14,928 nucleotides of DNA, from positions 1 through 14,928 of the forward strand of contig DAOVZV010000005.1 in NCBI GenBank assembly GCA_030634925.1, in the 5' to 3' direction. A program made the translations under genes and the position numbers. This document shows positions 6,850-14,655 of this stretch, piece after piece. The stretch is from Sulfurovum sp. Lineage in GTDB: Bacteria > Campylobacterota > Campylobacteria > Campylobacterales > Sulfurovaceae. Every line of letters begins with the position of its first letter. The stretch's first letter is position 1. The notes under the pieces are model-generated. The model had not been told where the DNA came from and ran no database searches. It worked only from the letters and a program-made list of their open reading frames with translations.

Positions 6850-8439
6850 CTAAAGCGTAGTATATGAGACACTAACACAAGCATCTAATGCAGATAGCTC
6901 TTCAAGTAGGGCTTTTTCTATCTTGCCATCTACTCTCACTACTGCTAGTGCTTGTTGCTCATTATCTCTTCCTAGTCTAAAATCTGATATATTTAGATTG
7001 TGTTCGGCTATTATTCTGCCTACATCACCTATTACACCTGGAGTGTCTGTATTTCTAAATAGTATCATTGTACCTTTTGGTTCTACATCTAACAGATAAT
7101 TATCTATCTCAATAATTCTCTGCTGTGTATCATCAAATACTGTTCCTGCTATAGAGATTACACCTCTATCTGTAGTTAGTTTGATACCTACTTTATTGGT
7201 AAATCCACTATTATTTGGTTTTACCTCTTTTATAAGCTCAATACTTCTATCTTCAGCTACAAACTCAGCATTGACATAGTTGATATGGTCTCCTACAGAC
7301 TCTGAAAGTACACCAACAGTAGCAAATGTACCCATAGACTCTAGGTAATCTGATATATCACCCTCTGCTATAATCTTGATAGACTTAATCGCACCTCTAT
7401 TCACTTGTGCTGATATATGTCCTATCTTTTGGATAAGCTCGAGATATGGTCTTACAAAATTTGGAAGTTCATTCTCTTTGATAGGTAAATTTAGCGCATT
7501 TGGATATGATATACCTTTAGCAGATGATATAGCATTTTCTGCTGCTTGAATAGCTATATTTCTCTGTGACTCTTTGGTATTTGCTCCTAGATGAGGAGTG
7601 ACAATTATATTATCAATGTCAAGAAGTGGATGAGCAGTAGCTGGTTCTTTATTGAAAACATCAATACCTGCCATTGCTATTTTACCACTAGTCAAACCCT
7701 CCAAAAGAGCCTCTTCATTGTATAATCCACCTCTAGCACAATTGATTAGGATTACTCCATCTTTCATCTTTGCTATCTCATCTGCACCTATCATGCCGAT
7801 AGTTTCGCTATTTTTGGGCGTATGTATAGTGATAATATCACACGATAGTATATCTGCAAAATCAGTAGTATAATCTATATCAAAATTTGTAGCCTTGCTA
7901 GAGTCTATATATGGGTCAAAAGCTACGACATTCATCTCAAATGCCTTAGCTCGTTTTCCAACCCTAGAGCCTATATTACCAAAACCAATAATACCTAATT
8001 TTTTGTCTTTGAGTTCTGTTCCATACCAATCTTGTCTTCTCCATACACGGTCAATCTTTAGATTGTTGTGTGCATAAGGGAATTTTCTAACACAAGATAA
8101 TAGATGAGCCATAGTCAATTCTACTGCTGCTATAGTATTGGCAGTGGGTACATTCATAATAACTATACCCTGCTTACTAGCACCATCAATATCTACATTA
8201 TCCACACCAACACCAGCACGGACAACAGCTGTTATCTTCTTTGCAGATGCCAAAAACGCATCATCTACATCGGTAGATGAACGAGTAATGGCAACATCTG
8301 CTAGAGGTATAATCTCACTGATGAGCTTCTCTTTTGGCTCATCTGCTGCATTGATTAGTTCTATTTGGCTATCGTTTGCCAATATATCCAATCCACTTTG
8401 GTGGATATGGTCACAAACAACAATAGTTTTTTTTGACAT
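6850..8439 (-). CDS. serA: D-3-phosphoglycerate dehydrogenase
   Basis: SerA oxidises 3-phosphoglycerate to 3-phosphohydroxypyruvate with NAD, the first step of the phosphorylated serine pathway in the cytoplasm. The 529-residue length matches the long form with an extra regulatory domain. The N-terminal substrate-binding part includes RAGVGVDNVD (74-83). The NAD-binding Rossmann motif is GFGNIG (152-157), with D175 after the second strand. The catalytic triad is R236 (CARGG), E265 (KEP) and H283 (TPHLG). An intervening allosteric domain covers about 320-450. A C-terminal ACT domain (about 457-529, RNTDTPGVIGDVG) usually gives feedback inhibition by serine. The gene starts 8 nt after rpsA, and its TAAGG ribosome site overlaps the rpsA stop, so the two are probably co-transcribed. 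An inverted repeat follows the stop. Confidence 0.97.
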   Translation of the reverse strand: MSKKTIVVCDHIHQSGLDILANDSQIELINAADEPKEKLISEIIPLADVAITRSSTDVDDAFLASAKKITAVVRAGVGVDNVDIDGASKQGIVIMNVPTANTIAAVELTMAHLLSCVRKFPYAHNNLKIDRVWRRQDWYGTELKDKKLGIIGFGNIGSRVGKRAKAFEMNVVAFDPYIDSSKATNFDIDYTTDFADILSCDIITIHTPKNSETIGMIGADEIAKMKDGVILINCARGGLYNEEALLEGLTSGKIAMAGIDVFNKEPATAHPLLDIDNIIVTPHLGANTKESQRNIAIQAAENAISSAKGISYPNALNLPIKENELPNFVRPYLELIQKIGHISAQVNRGAIKSIKIIAEGDISDYLESMGTFATVGVLSESVGDHINYVNAEFVAEDRSIELIKEVKPNNSGFTNKVGIKLTTDRGVISIAGTVFDDTQQRIIEIDNYLLDVEPKGTMILFRNTDTPGVIGDVGRIIAEHNLNISDFRLGRDNEQQALAVVRVDGKIEKALLEELSALDACVSVSYTTL

Positions 8440-8447
8440 AATAAGCC

Positions 8448-10100
8448 TTATCTTTTAAATTTATCACCAAATGCGTCACCAAGAGTCATACTATCGTCTT
8501 GGTCAAGATTGAGTTGTTCCATAGCTTCTCTCTCTTCTTGACGCTCTAGTCTTTTTACAGATACTCTAATTCTATCAGTATTTCCATCTATAAATGAGAT
8601 AACACCTGTAATCTCTTGACCTTTTTCAATCTCATCAAATTTGATAGGGTGAAGGTCTTCTACTCTAATTAGTGCGTCTATATTTGCTTCAAGAGATATA
8701 AATACACCAAACTCTTTTTTATCTTTTACAGTTCCAGTTACTATAGCACCGTTTTTGTGGTCTAGTGAGTAAGCTTTAACTGGTGATGGTTGTAATGCTT
8801 TTTTACTCAATGAAATTTTACCAGCATCTTTGTCTATCTTGATGATTTTTACTTCTACTTCATCAGCTATAGCTAGTTCTGATTTAGCATTTTGAGATTT
8901 GTCCCATGAGATTTCTTGATTATGAAGAAGTCCTTCCATAGTACCTACTTTTACAAATGCACCAAAATCAGTAATAGATGTAACTACACCAGTAACTACA
9001 CTACCTACTTTGTATTCTGCTACAAATGCGTCCATTGGCTTAGGCAAAAGATTTTTGAGACTTACTCTAAGTCTTCTTCCCTCTTTGTCTATTTCGATAA
9101 CTTCTACATCAATATCTGTATTGTTTTCAAGATAATCTTTAGGGTGTTTTACATTTTTATCCCAAGAGATTTCTGATACATGCAAGAATGCTTCTAGGTC
9201 TTCACCTAAATCTACAAATGCACCATAAGGTTCGATATTTGATACAGTAGCAGTAACAGTATCACCAACACCAATAATTGCATCAATATCAGCCCAAGGA
9301 TCAGGATTAGCATCTTTGATTGACAATGAAAGATGTCTCTTCTTTTTGTCATACTCTAGTGCGATTACATTTACTTCATCACCCTCTGCAAAGTATTTTG
9401 AAGGATTAACTGGACCTTTGTGAGATATTTGAGAGTAGTGAACAAGTCCGTCCATACCACCAACATCTACAAACATACCATAAGAAGTAATCTTTTTGAT
9501 TGTTCCAATTACTGGGTCTTGATTTTCAAGAAGCTCAGCTACTATCTCATCTGTTTTTGCTTTGTCTCTTTCGATAAGTTCTTTTCTTGAAACAACAACA
9601 GAACCCTTATCTTTATCAACTTTAACAATAACAGCTTTGACTTTTTTACCTTTTGGGTCCACTTTTGAAGACAAGTAAGATAATGTACGAGGCATAAAGA
9701 ACTCTAAACCATCACAATCTACTACATATCCACCTTTGTTTGTCTTAGTAACTACACCCTCAATGATATACTCTTGTTCTTCATCATATTCAGCTATAAA
9801 TTCATTAAGTGCTACACGAGAAAGTGCTGCTGTATGAGAGATACGACCTCTACCCATATTTACAACTTCAATAGTATCACCTACTGCAAAAGCAAGGTTA
9901 CCCTCTTCGTCTCTTAATTCATCAAGTGTAATTGTAGCATCTCTACCACCACCAATGTCAATAACTGCAATAACATCTTTTTCATCTATCTTTACAACAG
10001 TACCTATTACTAAATCACTTCTTGATTCTGATTTCTTGAACGATTCCTCGAGCATCGCCTCAAAATCTACATCTTCTATTTCGATATCTTCGAACTTCAT
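8448..10100 (-). CDS. rpsA: 30S ribosomal protein S1
   Basis: S1 binds mRNA on the small ribosomal subunit and helps start translation, especially on leaders with weak ribosome sites. The 550 residues contain six S1 (OB-fold) repeats at about 29-95, 111-172, 195-262, 281-349, 364-433 and 450-518. The best are repeat 3 (GTIKKITSYGMFVDVGGMDG), repeat 4 (SNIEPYGAFVDLG) and repeat 5 (TSITDFGAFVKVG). The acidic N-terminus (EDIEIEDVDFEAMLEES) is the ribosome-contact region, and the tail ends GDAFGDKFKR. The start is backed by an AAGGAT site a few nt upstream and a strong -10 box. It shares an operon with serA and lies 71 nt from the preceding methyltransferase gene. S1 autogenously represses its own translation in Escherichia coli; whether it does so here cannot be seen. 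Confidence 0.97.
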   Translation of the reverse strand: MKFEDIEIEDVDFEAMLEESFKKSESRSDLVIGTVVKIDEKDVIAVIDIGGGRDATITLDELRDEEGNLAFAVGDTIEVVNMGRGRISHTAALSRVALNEFIAEYDEEQEYIIEGVVTKTNKGGYVVDCDGLEFFMPRTLSYLSSKVDPKGKKVKAVIVKVDKDKGSVVVSRKELIERDKAKTDEIVAELLENQDPVIGTIKKITSYGMFVDVGGMDGLVHYSQISHKGPVNPSKYFAEGDEVNVIALEYDKKKRHLSLSIKDANPDPWADIDAIIGVGDTVTATVSNIEPYGAFVDLGEDLEAFLHVSEISWDKNVKHPKDYLENNTDIDVEVIEIDKEGRRLRVSLKNLLPKPMDAFVAEYKVGSVVTGVVTSITDFGAFVKVGTMEGLLHNQEISWDKSQNAKSELAIADEVEVKIIKIDKDAGKISLSKKALQPSPVKAYSLDHKNGAIVTGTVKDKKEFGVFISLEANIDALIRVEDLHPIKFDEIEKGQEITGVISFIDGNTDRIRVSVKRLERQEEREAMEQLNLDQDDSMTLGDAFGDKFKR

Positions 10101-10131
10101 ACCTATCCTTATATACGCCTAATTTTGCGTT

Positions 10132-10137
10132 ATTATA
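10132..10137 (-). promoter_or_regulatory. -10 box of rpsA-serA
   Basis: The minus strand reads AAGGTATAATAA, with a perfect TATAAT at 10137-10132, about 31 nt before the rpsA start codon. A T-rich block on the plus strand at 10140-10147 gives an A-tract immediately upstream on the transcribed side. No convincing -35 hexamer is seen. This gives rpsA-serA its own promoter between the methyltransferase gene and rpsA; read-through from argD is also possible because no terminator hairpin is visible in 10101-10171. Confidence 0.6.
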
Positions 10138-10171
10138 CCTTTTTTTATTTAAAGTAGTATTTTTATTTTAT

Positions 10172-11158
10172 CTACTTAACTAAATGTATCATTTTAAACC
10201 TATCTCCCATCATTGTTGGAGCTATTAGAGTTTTGATTTTGTCTGCTTCGTGTAAGTATCTTGATTTTGTTGTCTGTTTGGCAAAACTATCTAGTATATC
10301 TATGAGTCCAAACCTTATCAATGCCCTAGCTTGTGTCTCATAGTGTAGTTGTTTAAACCCTACTCCCTCAAATGCTTCTGCTATATGTTCAAAATTGACA
10401 TCATAGGTAATATCATCTGCTCCAAATGAGTCTGATAGTATCAACTCTTCATCAAATAGTGGATATGTCTGGTGTGACCTATATACTCTGATGGAGAAAT
10501 CATTACGGACATACTTCTCACCATAATCAAAGCTCACAAAATCACATTTGCCTATACCATTATATATATCTTGTGCGAATTTCTCATATCCTACTGCTAT
10601 TTCACCTTGATTGAGATGGTGCTTTTTGCTCCACTCCAACATATCTTCTGGTGCATCTTGCCACTGTATTTTATGTTCTGTTACCGTAGCTATCTGTTTG
10701 TCTTTGAGCAGTTGGCAAGGGAATGCGTCAAATATCTCATTGGATACCACAAAGGCATAATCTACCTCAACTTCTGATATATCATCAAAATGAGTGATAG
10801 TTATATCATCTCCAAATCTCTCTTTGATATATGCTAATTGAGCTTTTTGTACCTCTGGTTGTCTCTCTACAATTGCAAAATTGAGAGTTTTTGCTAGAGA
10901 TGGGTCACAAGTGTATAACCACTGTATCATATCACATAGCAGATAGCCTTGATGAGCGCCTATCTCTATGAGCCAACCATCTCTATCTGCTTTGCCATCT
11001 TTGAGTAATCCATAAAAGTAGTTGGCAATACTAGCACCAAAAAAGCTACTTGTACTTACAGCTGTATAAAAATCACCTGCTTTACCAATAGCCTTAAAGT
11101 TTTTATAATATCCATCTTTACCATATAGCCACTCATCCATATACTCACTAAATAACAT
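10172..11158 (-). CDS. MidA-family SAM-dependent methyltransferase
   Basis: This protein belongs to the MidA/NDUFAF7 family (Methyltransf_28, formerly DUF185). The opening FSEYMDEWLYGKDGYY is characteristic of the family. The SAM-binding motif I reads IEIGAHQG (64-71), E98 lies in the acidic strand-2 position (FAIVERQP), and NEIFDAFP (140-147) is the family signature. The mitochondrial homologue NDUFAF7 methylates an arginine of a complex I subunit. The bacterial substrate is not established, so an assembly role here is only a guess. At 328 residues it is a little shorter than many members (about 360-400). I chose the ATG at 11158, giving MLFSEYM, over the ATG at 11173. The longer start would overlap the upstream gene by 26 nt instead of 11 and has no ribosome site, though the chosen start also has only a weak one. 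Confidence 0.87.
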   Translation of the reverse strand: MLFSEYMDEWLYGKDGYYKNFKAIGKAGDFYTAVSTSSFFGASIANYFYGLLKDGKADRDGWLIEIGAHQGYLLCDMIQWLYTCDPSLAKTLNFAIVERQPEVQKAQLAYIKERFGDDITITHFDDISEVEVDYAFVVSNEIFDAFPCQLLKDKQIATVTEHKIQWQDAPEDMLEWSKKHHLNQGEIAVGYEKFAQDIYNGIGKCDFVSFDYGEKYVRNDFSIRVYRSHQTYPLFDEELILSDSFGADDITYDVNFEHIAEAFEGVGFKQLHYETQARALIRFGLIDILDSFAKQTTKSRYLHEADKIKTLIAPTMMGDRFKMIHLVK

Positions 11159-12341
11159 TTTCCACTCTTGCATATAGTTTGAGTAGTTGTATCTGCTTGT
11201 CTAATCTATATATCTTTTGGTCTATCTTGCGTATCTGTAGTGAGTTGTACATAATATCAGAGTCTAGCTTGGTCTTCTCTCCTGCTTTGACTAGGTTTTT
11301 GGTGAGTTTATGTAGATTTTTGTATATCTTCTCATCTTTTTTGGCTAGATTTATCTTTTGATTGATTATGTGTAGTGTATTTTGTATCCATTGATACTCT
11401 TTATCCACAGTTTCTCTTCTATCTATGGCTTGGACTGCTGTCTTTAGCTTGTTTACTTTTGCTGACTGTATATCTGTCATAGAGTTTATATCAATAGGCA
11501 TAGTTACAGAAAATCCATAATTATAATACTGCTCTTGTAGCGTAGGATTTGGGAAAAATGGATTGAGGTCTGCATCTATGTATTTGGCTTGTAGAGATAT
11601 AGCAGGTAGATACTTAGCCCATGTCACAAATACATAATCAGATGCTTGTTGTGCTTTGTATCTATCTCTTTTTAGTTCCAAGTTTTTGCTTCTATAGTTA
11701 TCTTTTGTAATCATTTTAAGCTTTGGTAATTTTAGCTTTTTTGGATTTTTATCACTAAGCAAAGAAAACTTTTGATTGAGTTCAAGCAGATTGAGTCCCA
11801 TCTGCAACAAAGCCGTCTCATCTTGACTCTTTTTGAGTATCGCTTGGTCGAGAAAACTACTATCCAATAGTCCAGACTCATAGCTATCTCTCTTTTGACG
11901 AATATCTATCTTGTCATTTTTTATCTGAAACTTGAGCTTTTTACTCTCTAGTTTTGTCTTTTTGAGACTAAACAATATAGATACAGCATCAGCTATCATC
12001 ATCCGTCTTTGGAGTCTTATATCTGCTCTGTTGGCTTCTCTCATAGCTTCTGCGTACTTGATACCATAATATATCCCACCAGAACGAAATATCGGCTGAT
12101 TGATAGTCACAGAGAAACTTCCTGTCTCGATAGTCTCTCCTATCTTTTGTGTAGAGTAGCTTCTATTGTATGACAACTGAATAGGGTTCATCCAACTATT
12201 ACCTAGTTTGTCACTCTCTAGTTCATTGCCCTCCAAACTATAATCAAATATCATAGCTTTGTTAGAAGATAATATACTACCCAACCTATCACCATATACA
12301 CAACTTACCAATATACTACAGATTATTAATAGCTTTTTCAA
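11148..12341 (-). CDS. Orphan TolC-family outer-membrane protein
   Basis: This is a TolC-like (outer membrane efflux) protein of about 397 residues. It has an N-terminal hydrophobic signal (KKLLIICSILVSC), strands such as SFSVTINQPIFRSGG and YNYGFSVTMPIDINS, and long charged helices (about 75-185 and 285-395) arranged as two OEP repeats. LVSC (11-14) fits a lipobox, so a lipid anchor like that of OprM is possible; cleavage after VYG is the alternative. I prefer a TTG start at 12341 (MKKLLIIC...), preceded by AAGGGG and GAG. The ATG at 12368 has no ribosome site and overlaps argD by 53 nt instead of 26. It overlaps the MidA-family gene downstream. No pump or adaptor gene is nearby, and it is divergent in sequence from the channel at 5261-6631, so its partner is unknown. 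Confidence 0.75.
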   Translation of the reverse strand: MKKLLIICSILVSCVYGDRLGSILSSNKAMIFDYSLEGNELESDKLGNSWMNPIQLSYNRSYSTQKIGETIETGSFSVTINQPIFRSGGIYYGIKYAEAMREANRADIRLQRRMMIADAVSILFSLKKTKLESKKLKFQIKNDKIDIRQKRDSYESGLLDSSFLDQAILKKSQDETALLQMGLNLLELNQKFSLLSDKNPKKLKLPKLKMITKDNYRSKNLELKRDRYKAQQASDYVFVTWAKYLPAISLQAKYIDADLNPFFPNPTLQEQYYNYGFSVTMPIDINSMTDIQSAKVNKLKTAVQAIDRRETVDKEYQWIQNTLHIINQKINLAKKDEKIYKNLHKLTKNLVKAGEKTKLDSDIMYNSLQIRKIDQKIYRLDKQIQLLKLYARVENVI

Positions 12342-13500
12342 AACGCTCAAACCCCTTATCCATTTCATCTTTGTTAATAGTGATACTAGGCAAGAAACGA
12401 ACTGTATTCCTACCTGCTTTGAGTATCACTACACCCTCTGCCATAGATTTCTTGACAATATCTGCCAATATATCTGCACTTTTGGCTCGAATACCACGCA
12501 TAAGCCCCAATCCAACATCTTGTTCAAAAAGATGAGGATACTTCTGTGTTATCTCTTTGACTCTAGTAGCAAAATATACAATAGTCTCATCTATAATATT
12601 CTCATCATATAGACCACTCAATACATCAAGAACAGCCAATCCTGCACTACTACTTAGATAATTTCCTCCAAATGTACTACCATGGTCACCAATACTCAAT
12701 ATATCTTTGTGCCGAGTCATCACAGCACCAATAGGCACACCACCACCCAATCCTTTGGCAAGAGTAATAATATCAGGTTCTATCTCATAAAGATTAGATG
12801 CCAAAAACTCACCACTTCTATATACACCAGTCTGTACCTCATCGACAATAAGCAAAATATCTTTTGATTTGAGATGATTTGCCAATTTCTGTACATCCTC
12901 TTTGTCAAATGGTTGCACACCACCCTCACCTTGCACAAGCTCGATAAGCACTGCTACAGTCTCATCATCTATCGCACTATATACATCTTCTATACTCTTC
13001 TCATAAGAAAACCCATCAGGATAAGGAGAGAAATTAGGAGTATGAAAGCTCTCTTGTCCAGTAGCTTTGACCGTAGTGATAGTCCGTCCGTGAAATGAGT
13101 GTTCTAGCGTAATGACCTTATATCTCTTTTTGTCAAACTGCGTCTCACCATATTTCCTAGCAATCTTGATAGCACCCTCATTGGCTTCTGCTCCAGAATT
13201 GGCAAAAAATATACCCATATTATAACCACTAAGCTCCACAATCCTCTTTGCCAATTTGGCTTGAGGTTCTATCACTTGTAGATTGGATATATGTATGATA
13301 TTCTGTGCTTGTTGGCATATAGCATCTACGAGAGTTGGATTATTATGCCCCACAGAATTGACTCCAATACCTGAAGCAAAATCTATATAATCCCTACCAC
13401 TCTCATCATACAAAGTAGAACCCTCACCTCTAGTAAAGCTAGTATAATCCCTAGCATAAGTACCCAATACAAACTCTTTATCTATCTCTTCTAATGTCAT
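12316..13500 (-). CDS. argD: Acetylornithine aminotransferase
   Basis: ArgD is a cytoplasmic PLP-dependent class-III aminotransferase of arginine biosynthesis. It interconverts N-acetylornithine and N-acetylglutamate semialdehyde, and many homologues also act on succinyldiaminopimelate in lysine synthesis. Counting from this ATG, visible motifs are DFASGIGVNSVGH (40-52), SGAEANE (102-108) for phosphate binding, FHGRT (136-140), D220 in IVDEVQTG, the PLP lysine K249 in LAKGLGGGVP, and R368 in VRFLP. The length of 394 residues is normal. I chose the ATG at 13500. A TTG at 13512 is in frame, but the GGAAAAC between them looks like the ribosome site of the ATG, and the -10 box is about 30 nt upstream. 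It is the first gene of an overlapping run with the TolC-like and MidA-family genes. Confidence 0.95.
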   Translation of the reverse strand: MTLEEIDKEFVLGTYARDYTSFTRGEGSTLYDESGRDYIDFASGIGVNSVGHNNPTLVDAICQQAQNIIHISNLQVIEPQAKLAKRIVELSGYNMGIFFANSGAEANEGAIKIARKYGETQFDKKRYKVITLEHSFHGRTITTVKATGQESFHTPNFSPYPDGFSYEKSIEDVYSAIDDETVAVLIELVQGEGGVQPFDKEDVQKLANHLKSKDILLIVDEVQTGVYRSGEFLASNLYEIEPDIITLAKGLGGGVPIGAVMTRHKDILSIGDHGSTFGGNYLSSSAGLAVLDVLSGLYDENIIDETIVYFATRVKEITQKYPHLFEQDVGLGLMRGIRAKSADILADIVKKSMAEGVVILKAGRNTVRFLPSITINKDEMDKGFERFEKAINNL

Positions 13501-13530
13501 TTTGTTTTCCAATTATAAATTATTGTCTGT

Positions 13531-13536
13531 ATTATA
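13531..13536 (-). promoter_or_regulatory. -10 box of argD
   Basis: The minus strand reads TTTGCTATAATAC, an extended -10 element (TGnTATAAT) with TATAAT at 13536-13531. It lies about 30 nt before the ATG at 13500, which supports that start over the TTG at 13512, where the leader would be about 12 nt. No clear -35 is seen. I see no ARG-box-like operator by eye. Confidence 0.6.
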
Positions 13537-13588
13537 GCAAAGTGTTGTTATGATTAGATTTTATATTTACTCCATCAAACTTAGCTTA

Positions 13589-13597
13589 TGATATAAT
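13589..13597 (+). promoter_or_regulatory. Extended -10 promoter of the lipoprotein nuclease gene
   Basis: The bases TGATATAAT form an extended -10 element (TGnTATAAT), with TATAAT at 13592-13597, about 35 nt before the nuclease ATG. It is divergent from the argD -10 box, roughly 55 nt away, so one short intergenic region (13501-13632) drives transcription both ways. No -35 consensus is obvious. Confidence 0.55.
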
Positions 13598-13632
13598 CCC
13601 ATCTCAAATTTAATCACAAAGAGAGTACTAAA

Positions 13633-14361
13633 ATGAATAAGACTAAATACATAACAATCCTGCTAATAGGACTATTTTTAACTGCGTGTAGTAGTGACAT
13701 TGATAACGATAGAACTTACTTCCCACAATCTTCATCCACTACGGATAGTACAGAAAAAGAGCCTATATCTGATGATAATTGTGACCAAATCATAATAAAA
13801 GATTTCTCTTTAGGTGGTACTCTAAATATCTGTTATGATTATACTTACAAATCAGCCAAATATGTATCCTACACACTTGATGGAAAACAAGTAAATAGTC
13901 TCAATATATCAGATAGACCAAGCTTCTATATAGAGCCTCAAATCCCATCTGGATATGAAGTATCTAGCAATGACTATACCAACAGTGGATACGATAGAGG
14001 ACACTTAGCCCCTGATGCCAGTTTTGATTATAATCAAGATGACTTGAAGACAACCTACAGTATGGCAAATATCATACCACAAGACCACACAGTAAACGGC
14101 ACTCTATGGACAAAAGCAGAACAATACGCACGAGATATGGCTGTAGAATATGGAGAAGTAGATGTACTAAACGGTGTAGTCTTTGACAACAATCCCGACT
14201 ATATAGGAGGAGAGATAGCCATCTCAATCGGATTTTGGAAACAAATATCAAACGACTCAAAAGGCTTCAAGAGATGTTTTTATTATGATAATTTCATCTC
14301 TACAGATACCAGTAGCGATACACTAGACAAACACGAGAGAGACTGTAGTAGTCTCCTCTAA
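13633..14361 (+). CDS. Lipoprotein DNA/RNA non-specific endonuclease (NUC1 family)
   Basis: This 242-residue protein carries a lipoprotein signal (LTAC, residues 16-19, lipidated C19), so it should be exported and membrane-anchored. A Ser/Thr-rich spacer (about 20-48) leads to a NUC1/Endonuclease_NS domain. The catalytic signature is DRGHLAPDAS (121-130) with the general-base H124. SMANIIPQ (143-150) holds N146, the expected Mg-binding asparagine, and NGTLWTKAE (155-163) follows. FWKQISNDSKGFK (201-213) matches the later core strand. Relatives such as Serratia nuclease cut DNA and RNA without sequence preference. Four other cysteines (C50, C67, C215, C238) could form disulfides outside the cytoplasm. 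A GAGAG ribosome site precedes the ATG. Likely roles are nutrient scavenging or destruction of incoming nucleic acid; the sequence does not say which. I see no inhibitor gene next to it, which fits an exported enzyme. Confidence 0.88.
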   Translation: MNKTKYITILLIGLFLTACSSDIDNDRTYFPQSSSTTDSTEKEPISDDNCDQIIIKDFSLGGTLNICYDYTYKSAKYVSYTLDGKQVNSLNISDRPSFYIEPQIPSGYEVSSNDYTNSGYDRGHLAPDASFDYNQDDLKTTYSMANIIPQDHTVNGTLWTKAEQYARDMAVEYGEVDVLNGVVFDNNPDYIGGEIAISIGFWKQISNDSKGFKRCFYYDNFISTDTSSDTLDKHERDCSSLL

Positions 14362-14364
14362 ACG

Positions 14365-14631
14365 ATGAACCCACTAAAGCCACTACTCACACCATACAAA
14401 AAGCTTCTACAAAAACAAAAAAAGCTAACAAAGTATCAAATTTATAACCCTCAATATCATAAATTTGATGGTGTATGTGACTGTATGAGCAGTAATGGAA
14501 GTATCAAAGATTGGTATCAAAACAGAGATATAGCATACCAAGTAGCCAATAAATATCAAAATGAATTTAAAATCAGACTAAATATATACCCTTGTCCATC
14601 ATCAGTAGGATGGCATTTGACTAAGGTATAA
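14365..14631 (+). CDS. Small protein with C-terminal YPCP...GWHLT motif
   Basis: This is an 88-residue basic cytoplasmic protein with no signal or membrane segment. The N-terminal 25 residues are Lys/Leu-rich. The middle holds DGVCDC (35-40), and the end reads LNIYPCPSSVGWHLTK (72-87). The ending resembles the YxCxxCxxWHLT zinc-knuckle tails that I associate with small phage and mobile-element proteins. Here the second cysteine of the knuckle is a serine, and C38/C40 are 37 or more residues away. The function is unknown. The ATG lies 3 nt after the nuclease stop with no good ribosome site, so it probably relies on translational coupling. Co-transcription with the nuclease is likely. Confidence 0.6.
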   Translation: MNPLKPLLTPYKKLLQKQKKLTKYQIYNPQYHKFDGVCDCMSSNGSIKDWYQNRDIAYQVANKYQNEFKIRLNIYPCPSSVGWHLTKV

Positions 14632-14632
14632 T
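14627..14632 (+). promoter_or_regulatory. Possible -10 box of the Rpn-family gene
   Basis: AAGGTATAATAA overlaps the stop codon of the small upstream gene and places TATAAT 24 nt before the next ATG. The same 12 bases surround the rpsA -10 box. No -35 is visible. It may be chance in AT-rich DNA. Confidence 0.35.
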
Positions 14633-14655
14633 AAGTTTAGATAAAGGAGCAAAAA

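Noticed and set aside
7652..8458. Several plus-strand open frames across serA
   Set aside because: All overlap the well-supported serA coding frame on the other strand, and none resembles a known protein.
13560..13632. Insertion boundary or attachment site before the nuclease gene
   Set aside because: I found no tRNA end or direct-repeat pair, so only the comparative-genomics suggestion is kept as a finding.
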